A DNA stretch of 64,000 nt from Pseudomonas sp. B6002 (GTDB taxonomy: Bacteria; Pseudomonadota; Gammaproteobacteria; Pseudomonadales; Pseudomonadaceae). The number at the start of each line of letters is the position of its first letter. Position 1 is the stretch's first letter. The stretch is taken from contig NZ_JACAOY010000006.1 of assembly GCF_013385985.1 (NCBI RefSeq), forward strand, positions 812,790 to 876,789, given 5' to 3'. Both the position numbers and the translations under genes were made by a program. The notes below the pieces were generated by a model that worked only from the letters and a program-made list of their open reading frames with translations, searched no databases and had not been told where the DNA came from. Below are positions 50,684 through 58,862 of the stretch, in pieces.

Positions 50684-52129
50684 ATGACAGACACCACATT
50701 GCGCGACATCGCCATCGGCCTTGACGCCATCGGACACCGCAGCGAATTCGACAGCATGGGCACGGTGCCGGTGCCCGCCGACAAATACTGGGGGGCGCAG
50801 ACCCAGCGTTCCCTGCAGCATTTTTCCATCGGCGATGACCGCATGCCCAAGGCGGTGTATCACGCCTACGGCGTGGTGAAAAAAGCCTGCGCCCTGGTCA
50901 ATGCGGACGCCGGGCGCCTGCCGCAATGGAAGAGCAACGCCATTGTGCAGGCCGCCGATGAAGCCATTGCCGGCGCGCTCGATGAGCATTTCCCGCTGTA
51001 TGTGTGGCAGACCGGCTCGGGCACCCAGTCGAACATGAACGTCAATGAAGTGCTGTCCAACCGCGCGATCCAATTGCTCGGCGGCACCCTTGGCACCCAG
51101 CACCCAGTTGGCCCCAACGACGACGTGAACATGGGCCAGTCGTCCAACGACAGCTTTCCCACCGCCATGCACATTGCCGCCGTGACCGTGATCGATGAGC
51201 GCCTGGTGCCGGAACTCAACCGTCTCGCCGAGACGATTGAACGAAAAGCCCAGGGCTGGATGGACGTGATCAAGGTGGGCCGTACGCACTTGCAGGACGC
51301 CACGCCCCTGTCGGTCGGCCAGGAATGGAGTGGCTGGGCCGCGCAGATCCGCTGCTGCAGCGCCGAGATCGAGCGCAGCCGTGAGGGGCTCTACGAACTG
51401 GCACTGGGCGGCACTGCCGTGGGCACCGGGCTGAACGCACCCAGCGGTTTCTCGGCAACCATCGCGGCCAAGATCGCCGAACTCACCGGCAAACCCTTTG
51501 TGACGGCGCCCAACAAGTTCATGGCGCAGGGCTCGCTCGACGCCATGGTCCGCGCCAGTGCCGCCTTGCGGGGCGCGGCGGTGGCATTGATGAAAATCGC
51601 CAATGACATGCGCTGGCTTGCCTCTGGCCCACGTTGCGGCCTGGGTGAATTGCAACTGCCGGCCAATGAACCGGGTTCCTCGATCATGCCTGGCAAGGTC
51701 AACCCGACCCAGTGCGAAGCCATGTTGATGATCTCGATCCAGGTGATCGGCGATGACACTGCCATCGCCTTTGCCGGCAGCCAGGGCAATTTCGAGCTGA
51801 ACGCGATGCGCCCGATCATCATCAACAACTTCCTGCATTCGGCGACGATCCTGGCCGACGGCTGCGCAAAGTTCCGCACCTATTCGGTGGAGGGCACCGA
51901 GCTGGACCGCGAGAAAATTCAGGGTTACCTGGACAACAACCTGATGCTGGTGACGGCGTTGTCACCGGTGATCGGCTATCAGAATGCCGCGCACATTGCC
52001 GAAGACGCCCAGGCCACAGGTTCGACCCTGAAGGCGGCGGCGTTGAAATCCGGCAAGGTCAGCGAGCAGGACTATGACCGGATCATCGTGCCTGGGGACA
52101 TGGTGGGCACGGGGGTCGCTGGCGCGTAA
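50684..52129 (+). CDS. fumC: Fumarate hydratase, class II
   Basis: A 481-residue iron-independent fumarase of the aspartase/fumarase superfamily, converting fumarate to malate. Motifs: TGSGTQSNMNVNEV (about residues 110-123), GRTHLQDATPLSVGQE with the catalytic His, and the signature GSSIMPGKVNPTQCEAM with the active-site Ser loop. It is a few residues longer at the N-terminus than E. coli FumC. It starts 3 bp after the exporter gene; AAGGGG at the end of that gene is the ribosome-binding site. Together with mqo it makes a two-step fumarate-malate-oxaloacetate route that needs neither an iron-sulfur fumarase nor NAD. Confidence 0.95.
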   Translation: MTDTTLRDIAIGLDAIGHRSEFDSMGTVPVPADKYWGAQTQRSLQHFSIGDDRMPKAVYHAYGVVKKACALVNADAGRLPQWKSNAIVQAADEAIAGALDEHFPLYVWQTGSGTQSNMNVNEVLSNRAIQLLGGTLGTQHPVGPNDDVNMGQSSNDSFPTAMHIAAVTVIDERLVPELNRLAETIERKAQGWMDVIKVGRTHLQDATPLSVGQEWSGWAAQIRCCSAEIERSREGLYELALGGTAVGTGLNAPSGFSATIAAKIAELTGKPFVTAPNKFMAQGSLDAMVRASAALRGAAVALMKIANDMRWLASGPRCGLGELQLPANEPGSSIMPGKVNPTQCEAMLMISIQVIGDDTAIAFAGSQGNFELNAMRPIIINNFLHSATILADGCAKFRTYSVEGTELDREKIQGYLDNNLMLVTALSPVIGYQNAAHIAEDAQATGSTLKAAALKSGKVSEQDYDRIIVPGDMVGTGVAGA

Positions 52130-52141
52130 CGAAGCCCATGC

Positions 52142-52167
52142 ACCTGTGCCGGGTGACCGGCACAGGT
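52142..52167. terminator. Hairpin between fumC and the translocator-like gene
   Basis: ACCTGTGCCGG-GTGA-CCGGCACAGGT: a perfect 11-bp stem with a 4-nt loop in the 47-bp space between two convergent stop codons. T-runs are absent, but stability and position suit a bidirectional terminator. Confidence 0.6.
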
Positions 52168-52176
52168 CATCCACGG

Positions 52177-54786
52177 TCAATAATTGGCGTTGGGATTACC
52201 CACGTCCACATAGCCATTTTTCGGTGCGATGATCACATCCAGTGGCGGCGGCGTCACGCCGAACCCCTTGAACTGGTCCGACAGCCCCTTGTACCAATCC
52301 TCCTGTTGTTTCTTGCGTGCATTGTCAGCCTTGATGTCGGCAATGATCGCGTAGATCAGCCCACCCACCGCCGCAATCCCGCCGACTGCGCCCGCCAGTG
52401 CACCGGCTGCGCCGCCGATGGCGCCTGCCGCTTCTGCCACGCCGGCGGCCACGGTGGTGATGCGCGGCACCACATAGGTGGCGACCTCCACCGCGCCAGC
52501 GACTGCCGACAAGCCATTGAGGCCAGCGAACGTACCCTGAAAACCCGCCGCCACCTTGTCACCGCTTTGCGCCGAGTTCTTCGCCGAAATCGCCCCAGTG
52601 ACCAACCCCAGCACGTTGCCCGCGACACCGCCCAGGCTCTTGCCGACGTTCTCCACGTCTTTCACGAATTTGGGCGCATCAAACTTGTAGGTGCCCTGTT
52701 TGGTGCGATCAAACTGGTCCTGGACGAACTTGGCGCCGCCCTCCATGAACAAGCCCGCCGCCTGGAACGACTGGCCCACAGTCTGCGCGGTACTGCCGCC
52801 TTTGCCGCTGGCGATCCGGGTGCCGATGGCGCCGGCCAGCAACACCCCGGAAACCCCGTGCATCACGCCGGCCTTGTAGGTCGCGCTGACCCCGGCCGGC
52901 AGTTTTCCGCCCCAGGTGCTCTGGACCTTCTTGATAGCGTCGTCGAACTTGGCGCCGCCGCGCATGGCGTCTTCCACCGCGCGAATGCCGCTTATGATAT
53001 CGGCGGTCTTGGGCGGCGCCTCGCCGGGCGGGGTGAAGGCGGCGATGTTGTCGTTGATGACTTGTTCGAGGCGCGGGTCATTGGCGCCGGTCACGCCCAG
53101 GCCACGGTAGAAATCATCGATGGACTGGCCCTTGAGCAAGTCCTCACGACCCATTTTGGCGGCCGCGTCGTTGAAGCTCGACGTGCCCGCCTGCACGGTC
53201 TTGTCATCGAGCACGGCGTCGAAGATCGCCTTGTTCACGCCGGACTGGATCACCGCCTTGTCCGCCGGCACGCCGCTGGCGATCAGGTCGTTCATCTCTT
53301 TGCCGGAGGTGATGTTGGCGTAGTCAGCCTTGACCCTGTCCTTGATCGCCTGCGGGGCATTCTCGAAGGCTTTCTTGTAGTCCGGCTGCTTGCCCAACGC
53401 CTGGGCGTAGAAGTCGGGGTATTTGATAAAGCTCGACAGCGCGTCGGTGGTGCTCACGCCTTTGGGGGCAAACGCATTTTCCAGGGCGTCGGTGCTGGAT
53501 GACGCTTCCAGGCGGCGCTCCATTTCGGCTTTCAATGCCGGGTCGGCGGCGACCATTTTCTGCAACTGCTCGGTGCCCTGGGTGTTGAGGAACTGCTGGA
53601 CGTCCGGGTCCTTGCTGAGCTTGTCGATACGGCTTTGTACATCGTTGATGAAGTCTTCGCGCTGCTGGCCCGGCGACTTGCCTTCGCCGGACCATTCATT
53701 GGCGCCATCCGGACCCTGATGCGCAAAGGCGTCGGCGCCAGCCTTGTAGTTGGCCAGGCCGGTGGACAGCTCGATGATCGCTGCCGTTTTATCCGCACCG
53801 CTGGCGCTGGTGTTGCCCGTGGTGAAGTAATCGGCGCCGACTTTGGACGCATCACCCCCGGCAGCCTTCACGGCGTCTTCGGTGGCCTTGGCGTTGAGGT
53901 CCTTGATCTGGTCGTCGGCGCTGTTGCCGTCCAGGCCCTTGAGGTTGTCGTAGCCGTACTTGCCAAAGTCCTGCAGGCGCCCGGCCTCGGTACCGTGGCG
54001 GGCTTCGCCGTCCTTGGTGAAGCCGTCGATCTTGCCGTTGCCCACATCGCCGCCGTCGATGTGCTTGCCGGTCTCGTCGTAGTTTTCGACGTAGTTGAGC
54101 ACTTGCGCGGCGCGCCACGCGGCGTCCGGGTCGTGTTCGAAGTCACCGACACGTTCGCGCAATTTGTCTTTTACGCCGCTCTGATTGCCTAAGTTCTTGA
54201 GCAGCGGGTTGTCGTCAATGATCTGCTGGGCGCTGCGGGTGTCGCCCACCGGCCGTCCTTCACCCGGCAAGGGCAAGTGGTTGGAAGGCGCGTCGCCCTT
54301 GGGTGGGGTCTTGGGTTTGCTGACAGGCAGCTCACCCTTGAGGGTGTCCCAGCCGTATTTACCAAAGTCCTGCAGTCGCCCGGCCTCGGTGCCGTGGCGC
54401 GCATCGCCGCCTTTGGTGAAGCCGTCGATCCTACCGTTGCCGGCGTCATTGAGTTCGGCCCGCTTGATGGTGGGCTTGCCGTTTTCGTCGAGTTTCTCGA
54501 TGTGTTCCAGCACGCGGCTGGCTCGGTAGGCGGCGTCCGGGTCATGTTCGAAGTCCCCCACGCGCTCGCGCAGCTTGTCTTTCACGCCGCTCTGATTGCC
54601 GAGGTTCTTGAGCAGCGGGTTGTCATCGATGATCTGCTGGGCGCTGCGGAAGTCACCCTGGGGGCGCTTTGTATCGGGACCGAGACCGTTGTCGCCCGGC
54701 TGATTGTCTACCGCCCTGGACACTGCTTTGTTCCAGTTCGCGTTATCGCCTGCGGCGGGTTTGCTATCGACCGGATTGACCTGCAT
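52177..54786 (-). CDS. HrpF/NolX/HrpK-like type III translocator with duplicated N-terminal module
   Basis: About 869 residues. The N-terminus has no Sec signal and is rich in Asn, Asp, Gly and Ser, as in type III secreted proteins. Two near-identical modules of about 100 residues follow, at about 47-151 and 184-284 (each with SAQQIIDDNPLLKNLGNQSG, VGDFEHDPDAA, GRIDGFTK or GKIDGFTK, HGTEAGRLQDFGKYG). Each ends in an EF-hand-like DxGNGxIDG loop. Then comes a polar central region and, near the C-terminus, hydrophobic stretches that could insert in a host membrane (about 670-685 and 780-830, Ala/Gly-rich). Xanthomonas HrpF and rhizobial NolX share this plan. AGGAG lies 7 nt before ATG 54786. No secretion genes or chaperone are nearby. 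Confidence 0.8.
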   Translation of the reverse strand: MQVNPVDSKPAAGDNANWNKAVSRAVDNQPGDNGLGPDTKRPQGDFRSAQQIIDDNPLLKNLGNQSGVKDKLRERVGDFEHDPDAAYRASRVLEHIEKLDENGKPTIKRAELNDAGNGRIDGFTKGGDARHGTEAGRLQDFGKYGWDTLKGELPVSKPKTPPKGDAPSNHLPLPGEGRPVGDTRSAQQIIDDNPLLKNLGNQSGVKDKLRERVGDFEHDPDAAWRAAQVLNYVENYDETGKHIDGGDVGNGKIDGFTKDGEARHGTEAGRLQDFGKYGYDNLKGLDGNSADDQIKDLNAKATEDAVKAAGGDASKVGADYFTTGNTSASGADKTAAIIELSTGLANYKAGADAFAHQGPDGANEWSGEGKSPGQQREDFINDVQSRIDKLSKDPDVQQFLNTQGTEQLQKMVAADPALKAEMERRLEASSSTDALENAFAPKGVSTTDALSSFIKYPDFYAQALGKQPDYKKAFENAPQAIKDRVKADYANITSGKEMNDLIASGVPADKAVIQSGVNKAIFDAVLDDKTVQAGTSSFNDAAAKMGREDLLKGQSIDDFYRGLGVTGANDPRLEQVINDNIAAFTPPGEAPPKTADIISGIRAVEDAMRGGAKFDDAIKKVQSTWGGKLPAGVSATYKAGVMHGVSGVLLAGAIGTRIASGKGGSTAQTVGQSFQAAGLFMEGGAKFVQDQFDRTKQGTYKFDAPKFVKDVENVGKSLGGVAGNVLGLVTGAISAKNSAQSGDKVAAGFQGTFAGLNGLSAVAGAVEVATYVVPRITTVAAGVAEAAGAIGGAAGALAGAVGGIAAVGGLIYAIIADIKADNARKKQQEDWYKGLSDQFKGFGVTPPPLDVIIAPKNGYVDVGNPNANY
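53935..54648 (-). repeat. Two direct ~100-codon repeats in the translocator-like gene
   Basis: Repeat 1 covers 54334-54648 and repeat 2 covers 53935-54237, separated by a Pro/Lys-rich linker of about 32 codons. The first 40 residues of the two modules are practically identical; the second halves differ more (IEKLDENGKPTIKRAELND against VENYDETGKHIDGGDV). Confidence 0.85.
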
Positions 54787-54937
54787 CACCTATCTCCTGG
54801 TACGGCGTGGGAGACGGGATTATTGAGGGTTAAGTGCAACAGTCTTGTTACACAGACAGCATTATCGGCGCAATCATACTGCCATCACCGGGTAACGGTT
54901 ATAGATGAATATTTATATAGATTAGTTTAACTAAGCA

Positions 54938-54966
54938 TAAAAAATCCGCCGCAGAGCCTGCGGCGG
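54938..54966 (-). terminator. Strong intrinsic terminator on the reverse strand
   Basis: Read on the reverse strand, CCGCCGCAG-GCT-CTGCGGCGG is followed by ATTTTTT: a 9-bp perfect GC-rich stem, 3-nt loop and six T. No reverse-strand protein gene ends here, because the next reverse-strand gene upstream ends at 56565 beyond the forward porin gene. It therefore probably ends a small RNA or an antisense/leader transcript. Confidence 0.75.
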
Positions 54967-55028
54967 CAAACCAAAGGTTTTTGTCGAAGCAGAGCGGCTA
55001 AGACCTGTTCAACGCTACACCTGTGGCC

Positions 55029-55066
55029 GATTAAACATAGTGAAGTTTAATTAATCGAGTTTAATC
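55029..55066. promoter_or_regulatory. Three GATTAAAC/GTTTAAT boxes upstream of the porin gene
   Basis: GATTAAAC at 55029, its inverse GTTTAAT at 55045 and GTTTAATC at 55059, about 14-16 bp apart. The spacing suggests half-sites of a regulator of the porin gene and/or of the reverse-strand transcript. Confidence 0.4.
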
Positions 55067-55241
55067 ATCCACAGGGCTGCAGGCCGCGCAGTCTGTGCTT
55101 AGAATCAGCTTCGGCACTCACGCCGAACACAATAAAAACGGCAACGCCTCACTTCAAACCCTGCCCATAAAACCTATGCATTAACCAAATAAAGTGCGGT
55201 GTTTCTGTGCGCGCGTTAATTATTCCGGGGAAGTAAACAAC

Positions 55242-56564
55242 ATGATCAAACAGTGGAGCCTGTTAACACTGGCCGTGTGCGCCAGTATCAGCCAAGCGGC
55301 CTTCGCCGAGTCCGTCAGTGACCAGGCCGATTCCAAGGGGTTTATCGACGGCAGCAGCATCACCGGCCTGTTGCGCAACTACTACTTCGACCGCGACCGA
55401 CAAAGCGGCAAGGCCGACAACCGCGACTGGACCCAGGGCGCAATGCTCAACTACGCCTCGGGCTTCACCCAGGGCACCATCGGGTTTGGCGTGGATGCCT
55501 ATGCCTATGGCGCCATGAAACTCGATGCCACTCACGCCGACGCCGGCACCGGCGAATTGCCGACCGACCGCAATGGCGACCCCAAGGACGGCTACGGCTC
55601 AGTGGGCGCAGCGGTGAAGATCAAGATTTCCAAGACCCAGCTCAAGTACGGTGACATGCAGCCCACCGCACCGGTCTTCGCCACGGGGGGCACGCGGATT
55701 CTGCCGCAGACCGCCACCGGCTTTGACCTGACCAGCAGTGAAATCGCCGGCCTGGACCTGGAAGCGGGTCACTTCACCCGCACCAACAGCGGCATGACCA
55801 GTGACCATGAGCACGACATCTACGCCACCTACGCCAACGTTGCGGCCAAGAGTGCGAGTTTCGTCGGCGGCAAATACACCTTCACGCCGTCCTTGAGTGC
55901 GACGGTGTACGCCGGTGAGCTGGAAGACATCTGGCGCCAGTACTACACCAACCTCAACTATGTGTTGCCGTTGGGTCATGACCAGTCGCTGGCACTGGAC
56001 GGCAACCTGTACCGCACCCTCGACACCGGCAGCGCCAAGGCCGGTGCGATCAACAACACCACGTATTCGTTGGCGGCGGCCTATTCGTTCCTGCAGGCCC
56101 ATACCCTGACGCTGTCGTTCCAGAAAGTGCACGGCGACACGCCTTTCGACTACATCGGCACCGGCAACAATGGCGCTGGCGAAGGCGGCGACTCGGTGTT
56201 CTTGGCCAACTCGATCCAATGGGGTGACTTCAACGGCCCGGGCGAACAGTCCTGGGGCATTCGCTATGACCTGAACATGGCGAGCTACGGCGTGCCGGGC
56301 CTGAGCTTCATGACCCGCTACGTCAACGGTACCGACATCAACGGCACCCACACCCCGGCCAACAGCGCCTATGTGGGCGACTACGGTGCCGACGGCGACC
56401 ATCACGAGACCGATGTGGAAGCCAAGTACGTGCTGCAAAGCGGCCCCGCGAAAAACCTGTCGCTGCGCGTGCGCGATGCGATGGTTTCATCCAACGCCGA
56501 TCAGCGTGACGGCAAGCTCAATGAGCTGCGCCTGATCGTCGACTACCCGTTCACCCTGCTGTAA
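55242..56564 (+). CDS. OprD-family outer-membrane porin
   Basis: About 440 residues. A signal peptide (MIKQWSLLTLAVCASISQAA, cleavage after AFA) precedes an 18-strand barrel of the OprD family. Typical blocks: SKGFIDGSSITGLLRNYYFD near the N-terminus, RDWTQGAMLNYASGFTQGTI, and the C-terminal LNELRLIVDYPFTLL. OprD porins take up amino acids, short carboxylates or aromatic acids; the specific solute cannot be told. Start: ATG 55242 with GGGGAAG about 8 nt upstream. The stop codon directly abuts the stop of the convergent HxlR gene. Confidence 0.93.
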   Translation: MIKQWSLLTLAVCASISQAAFAESVSDQADSKGFIDGSSITGLLRNYYFDRDRQSGKADNRDWTQGAMLNYASGFTQGTIGFGVDAYAYGAMKLDATHADAGTGELPTDRNGDPKDGYGSVGAAVKIKISKTQLKYGDMQPTAPVFATGGTRILPQTATGFDLTSSEIAGLDLEAGHFTRTNSGMTSDHEHDIYATYANVAAKSASFVGGKYTFTPSLSATVYAGELEDIWRQYYTNLNYVLPLGHDQSLALDGNLYRTLDTGSAKAGAINNTTYSLAAAYSFLQAHTLTLSFQKVHGDTPFDYIGTGNNGAGEGGDSVFLANSIQWGDFNGPGEQSWGIRYDLNMASYGVPGLSFMTRYVNGTDINGTHTPANSAYVGDYGADGDHHETDVEAKYVLQSGPAKNLSLRVRDAMVSSNADQRDGKLNELRLIVDYPFTLL

Positions 56565-57041
56565 TCACGCCGGGCTCAGCCGTTGGCGCATGCCTGCGCT
56601 GGCGGCTGGACCGGCCTGCACCACGCACTGCTCAAACGGCACCAGCGCACCTTCGGCGGTGGCCATCATCGGCTGCACCGGCAGGCCTGTGTCACGCTGC
56701 ACCACCTCGACACTCCTGCCCTCCTCGGCAAAATGCCGATTACCCCACGCCACCAGCGACATCAGCACCATGCCGAAGTCCTCACCCCTGGCGGTGGGCA
56801 CGTATTCGTAACGCGGTGGCCGCTCGCTGTAGGCCCGACGCTCCAGCATGCCCGCCTCCACCAAGCCATTGAGACGACGGGTCAACATGTTCGGCGCGAT
56901 GCCCAGGCTGCGCGAGAACTCATCAAAACGCCGCAAGCCATGCAACGCATCGCGCATGATCAACATGCTCCACCACTCCCCTACCCGTTCAAGGCTGCGG
57001 GCAATCGGGCATTCTTCACTGACAAGGGATTTGCGTTGCAT
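56565..57041 (-). CDS. HxlR-family transcriptional regulator
   Basis: About 158 residues. The winged-helix core shows EECPIARSLERVGEWWSMLI, RRFDEFSRSLGIAPNMLTRRLNGL and a wing (SERPPRYEYVPTARG). A conserved Cys near the N-terminus (about 11) is present. The C-terminal extension of about 50 residues is longer than in minimal HxlR proteins. Start: ATG 57041, preceded by CAGGAA 6 nt upstream. It is divergent from the FabF-like gene, which it probably controls. Its stop codon touches the porin stop codon with no base between. Confidence 0.9.
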   Translation of the reverse strand: MQRKSLVSEECPIARSLERVGEWWSMLIMRDALHGLRRFDEFSRSLGIAPNMLTRRLNGLVEAGMLERRAYSERPPRYEYVPTARGEDFGMVLMSLVAWGNRHFAEEGRSVEVVQRDTGLPVQPMMATAEGALVPFEQCVVQAGPAASAGMRQRLSPA

Positions 57042-57148
57042 CGGCGTTCCTGTGTGCGAGTACAAACTTGTGTGACGCCATGTTACTTTCATGATGATAG
57101 TGACGTCCATAGGGTCTGTACCCTCAACGCAACCGGAGTCGATTGATC

Positions 57149-58417
57149 ATGAGTAAACGTATCGTGGTGACAGGCATGGGCGCACTGACGCCGTTGGGTG
57201 CCAGTGTTGAATCCACCTGGCAACGCTTGCTGAACGGGCAATCGGGCATTCGTCGCCTGCCGGAAGAACTGATCGGCGACCTGGCCGTCAGCATCGGCGG
57301 CCAGGTGCAGAGCGTGGAGCAGGATCCCCAAGCCGGTTTTGACCCGGACCGACTGCTGGCCGCCAAGGAGCAACGCAAGATGGACCGCTTCATCCTGTTC
57401 GCCCTGGCGGCGGCGGATGAGGCGTTGAAGCAAGCCGGCTGGGCACCGAAGACGGTCGAGGAACAGGAGCGCACCGCCACCATCATTGCCTCGGGCGTGG
57501 GCGGCTTCCCGGCGATTGCCGATGCCGTGCGCACCACCGACAGCAAGGGCCCGCGTCGCCTGTCGCCGTTCACCATTCCGTCGTTTTTGAGCAACATGGC
57601 GGCCGGGCACGTGTCGATCAATTATGGTTTGAAAGGCCCATTGGGCGCGCCTGTGACCGCCTGTGCGGCGGGCGTGCAAGCCATCGGTGACGCCGCGCGA
57701 ATGATCCGTGCCGGCGAGGTGGATGTGGCCGTGTGTGGCGGTGCCGAAGCGGCGATCCACCGGGTCAGCCTGGCGGGTTTCGCGGCGGCGCGGGCGCTGT
57801 CCAGCGACTTTAACGACAGCCCCGAGCGCGCCTCCCGCCCGTTTGACCAGGCGCGCGACGGCTTCGTCATGGGCGAAGGCGCCGGCATCCTGGTGATCGA
57901 AGAACTGGAACACGCCCTGGCCCGTGGCGCCCAGCCGATTGCCGAGCTGGTGGGTTACGGCACCAGTGCCGATGCGTATCACATGACCGCCGGCCCGGAA
58001 GATGGGGACGGTGCACGCCGGGCGATGACCCAGGCGCTGCGCCAGGCCGGTATCGAACCTGCGCAAGTGCAATATTTGAATGCTCACGCCACGTCCACAC
58101 CGGTCGGCGACAAAGGCGAACTGGCAGCAATCAAAACCGTATTCGGTGCAAACGGCAGCCCGGCGATCAGTTCGACCAAATCCGCCACCGGCCACCTGTT
58201 GGGTGCTGCGGGCGGTATTGAAGCGATTTTCACCGTGCTCGCCCTGCGTGATCAGATCGCCCCGGTCACTCTCAACCTGGAGAACCCCGACGCGCTTGCG
58301 GACGGCCTCGACATGGTGCGCGGTGCAGCGCGGACGATGCCAATTGAATACGCGCTATCCAACGGCTTCGGCTTTGGCGGCGTGAATGCCAGTGTGCTGT
58401 TCCGCCGCTGGGCGTAG
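57149..58417 (+). CDS. Beta-ketoacyl-ACP synthase II (FabF-like), accessory copy
   Basis: About 422 residues of the thiolase-fold condensing enzymes. The active-site Cys is in VTACAAGVQAIGDA (about 172), with His in NAHATSTPVGD (about 312) and His in KSATGHLLGAAG (about 349). It would elongate acyl-ACP with malonyl-ACP. It is not in the usual plsX-fabD-fabG-acpP-fabF cluster and is divergent from an HxlR regulator, so it is more likely a secondary, inducible FabF. Start: ATG 57149 with CCGGAG upstream; the preceding in-frame TTG at 57143 is unlikely. Confidence 0.92.
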   Translation: MSKRIVVTGMGALTPLGASVESTWQRLLNGQSGIRRLPEELIGDLAVSIGGQVQSVEQDPQAGFDPDRLLAAKEQRKMDRFILFALAAADEALKQAGWAPKTVEEQERTATIIASGVGGFPAIADAVRTTDSKGPRRLSPFTIPSFLSNMAAGHVSINYGLKGPLGAPVTACAAGVQAIGDAARMIRAGEVDVAVCGGAEAAIHRVSLAGFAAARALSSDFNDSPERASRPFDQARDGFVMGEGAGILVIEELEHALARGAQPIAELVGYGTSADAYHMTAGPEDGDGARRAMTQALRQAGIEPAQVQYLNAHATSTPVGDKGELAAIKTVFGANGSPAISSTKSATGHLLGAAGGIEAIFTVLALRDQIAPVTLNLENPDALADGLDMVRGAARTMPIEYALSNGFGFGGVNASVLFRRWA

Positions 58418-58443
58418 TTTGCCCCTGCGGTCATTTTCGGGGA

Positions 58444-58485
58444 CCATGGCGCCTTTCTGAACCTGCCAACGAGAGGCGCCCATGG
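58444..58485 (+). promoter_or_regulatory. Start-codon-sequestering hairpin ahead of ridA
   Basis: CCATGGCGCCT (58444-58454) pairs with AGGCGCCCATGG (58474-58485) with one bulged C. The right arm holds the end of the GAGAGG ribosome-binding site and the ATG of the RidA gene, so the fold would block translation initiation. Confidence 0.5.
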
Positions 58486-58862
58486 CCAACCACGACCTGC
58501 ACTACACCCCGGACCCCGACGCCGATTCGATTTCTTCCGATGTGATTGGCTTCAACGGCATCCTGGTCTCCACTCAGATCCCGACCCGCGCCGACGGCAG
58601 CCTGGAGCTGGGCGATATCACCCTGCAAAGCGAATGCACCCTGCAAGCCCTGAAAGTCGCCCTGGAAAAGGCCGGCAGTTCCATGGACCGGGTGATGCAC
58701 CTGACCATCTACCTCACCGACATGGCCGATCGCGCCGCGTTCAACGAAGTCTACAAGCGCTTCTTCGCCAAACCATGGCCGGTTCGCGCCGCCGTGGGCA
58801 TAGCCGCCTTGGCGGTACAAGGCATGCGCGTGGAAGTCACCGCGATGGCGGCCAAGGCCTGA
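58482..58862 (+). CDS. RidA-family protein (YjgF/YER057c/UK114)
   Basis: A 126-residue trimeric RidA-fold protein. RidA proteins hydrolyse reactive enamine/imine intermediates from PLP enzymes such as threonine dehydratase. The conserved C-terminal ligand region is here VRAAVGIAALAVQGMRVEVTAMA, with the Arg and the final Glu present; the preceding FAKPWP is close to the family's FxxxxP. Because Ala-Leu-Ala replaces the usual Leu-Pro, this may be one of the Rid subfamilies rather than archetypal RidA. It lies 64 bp after the FabF-like gene, within reach of the same promoter. Confidence 0.88.
   Translation: MANHDLHYTPDPDADSISSDVIGFNGILVSTQIPTRADGSLELGDITLQSECTLQALKVALEKAGSSMDRVMHLTIYLTDMADRAAFNEVYKRFFAKPWPVRAAVGIAALAVQGMRVEVTAMAAKA

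Larger units (their letters stand above)
54787..55241. other. Intergenic region between the translocator-like and porin genes
   Basis: About 455 bp without a protein gene. Contents: a dyad TTAGTT-T-AACTAA (54922-54934), a GC-rich hairpin with a T-run on the reverse strand (54938-54966), and three GATTAAAC-type boxes (55029-55066). The hairpin terminates a reverse-strand transcript that would start within this region, so a small RNA is possible. Confidence 0.5.

Noticed and set aside
52138-53502. A 454-codon forward frame opposite the translocator-like gene.
   Set aside because: The reverse-strand protein has clear HrpF/NolX-like modules and a good ribosome-binding site; the forward frame has neither.
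54820-54850. A possible HrpL-type promoter (AACC...CCAC) ahead of the translocator-like gene.
   Set aside because: The -35 half lacks GGA, the spacing is 17 instead of 15-16, and it lies too close to the start codon.
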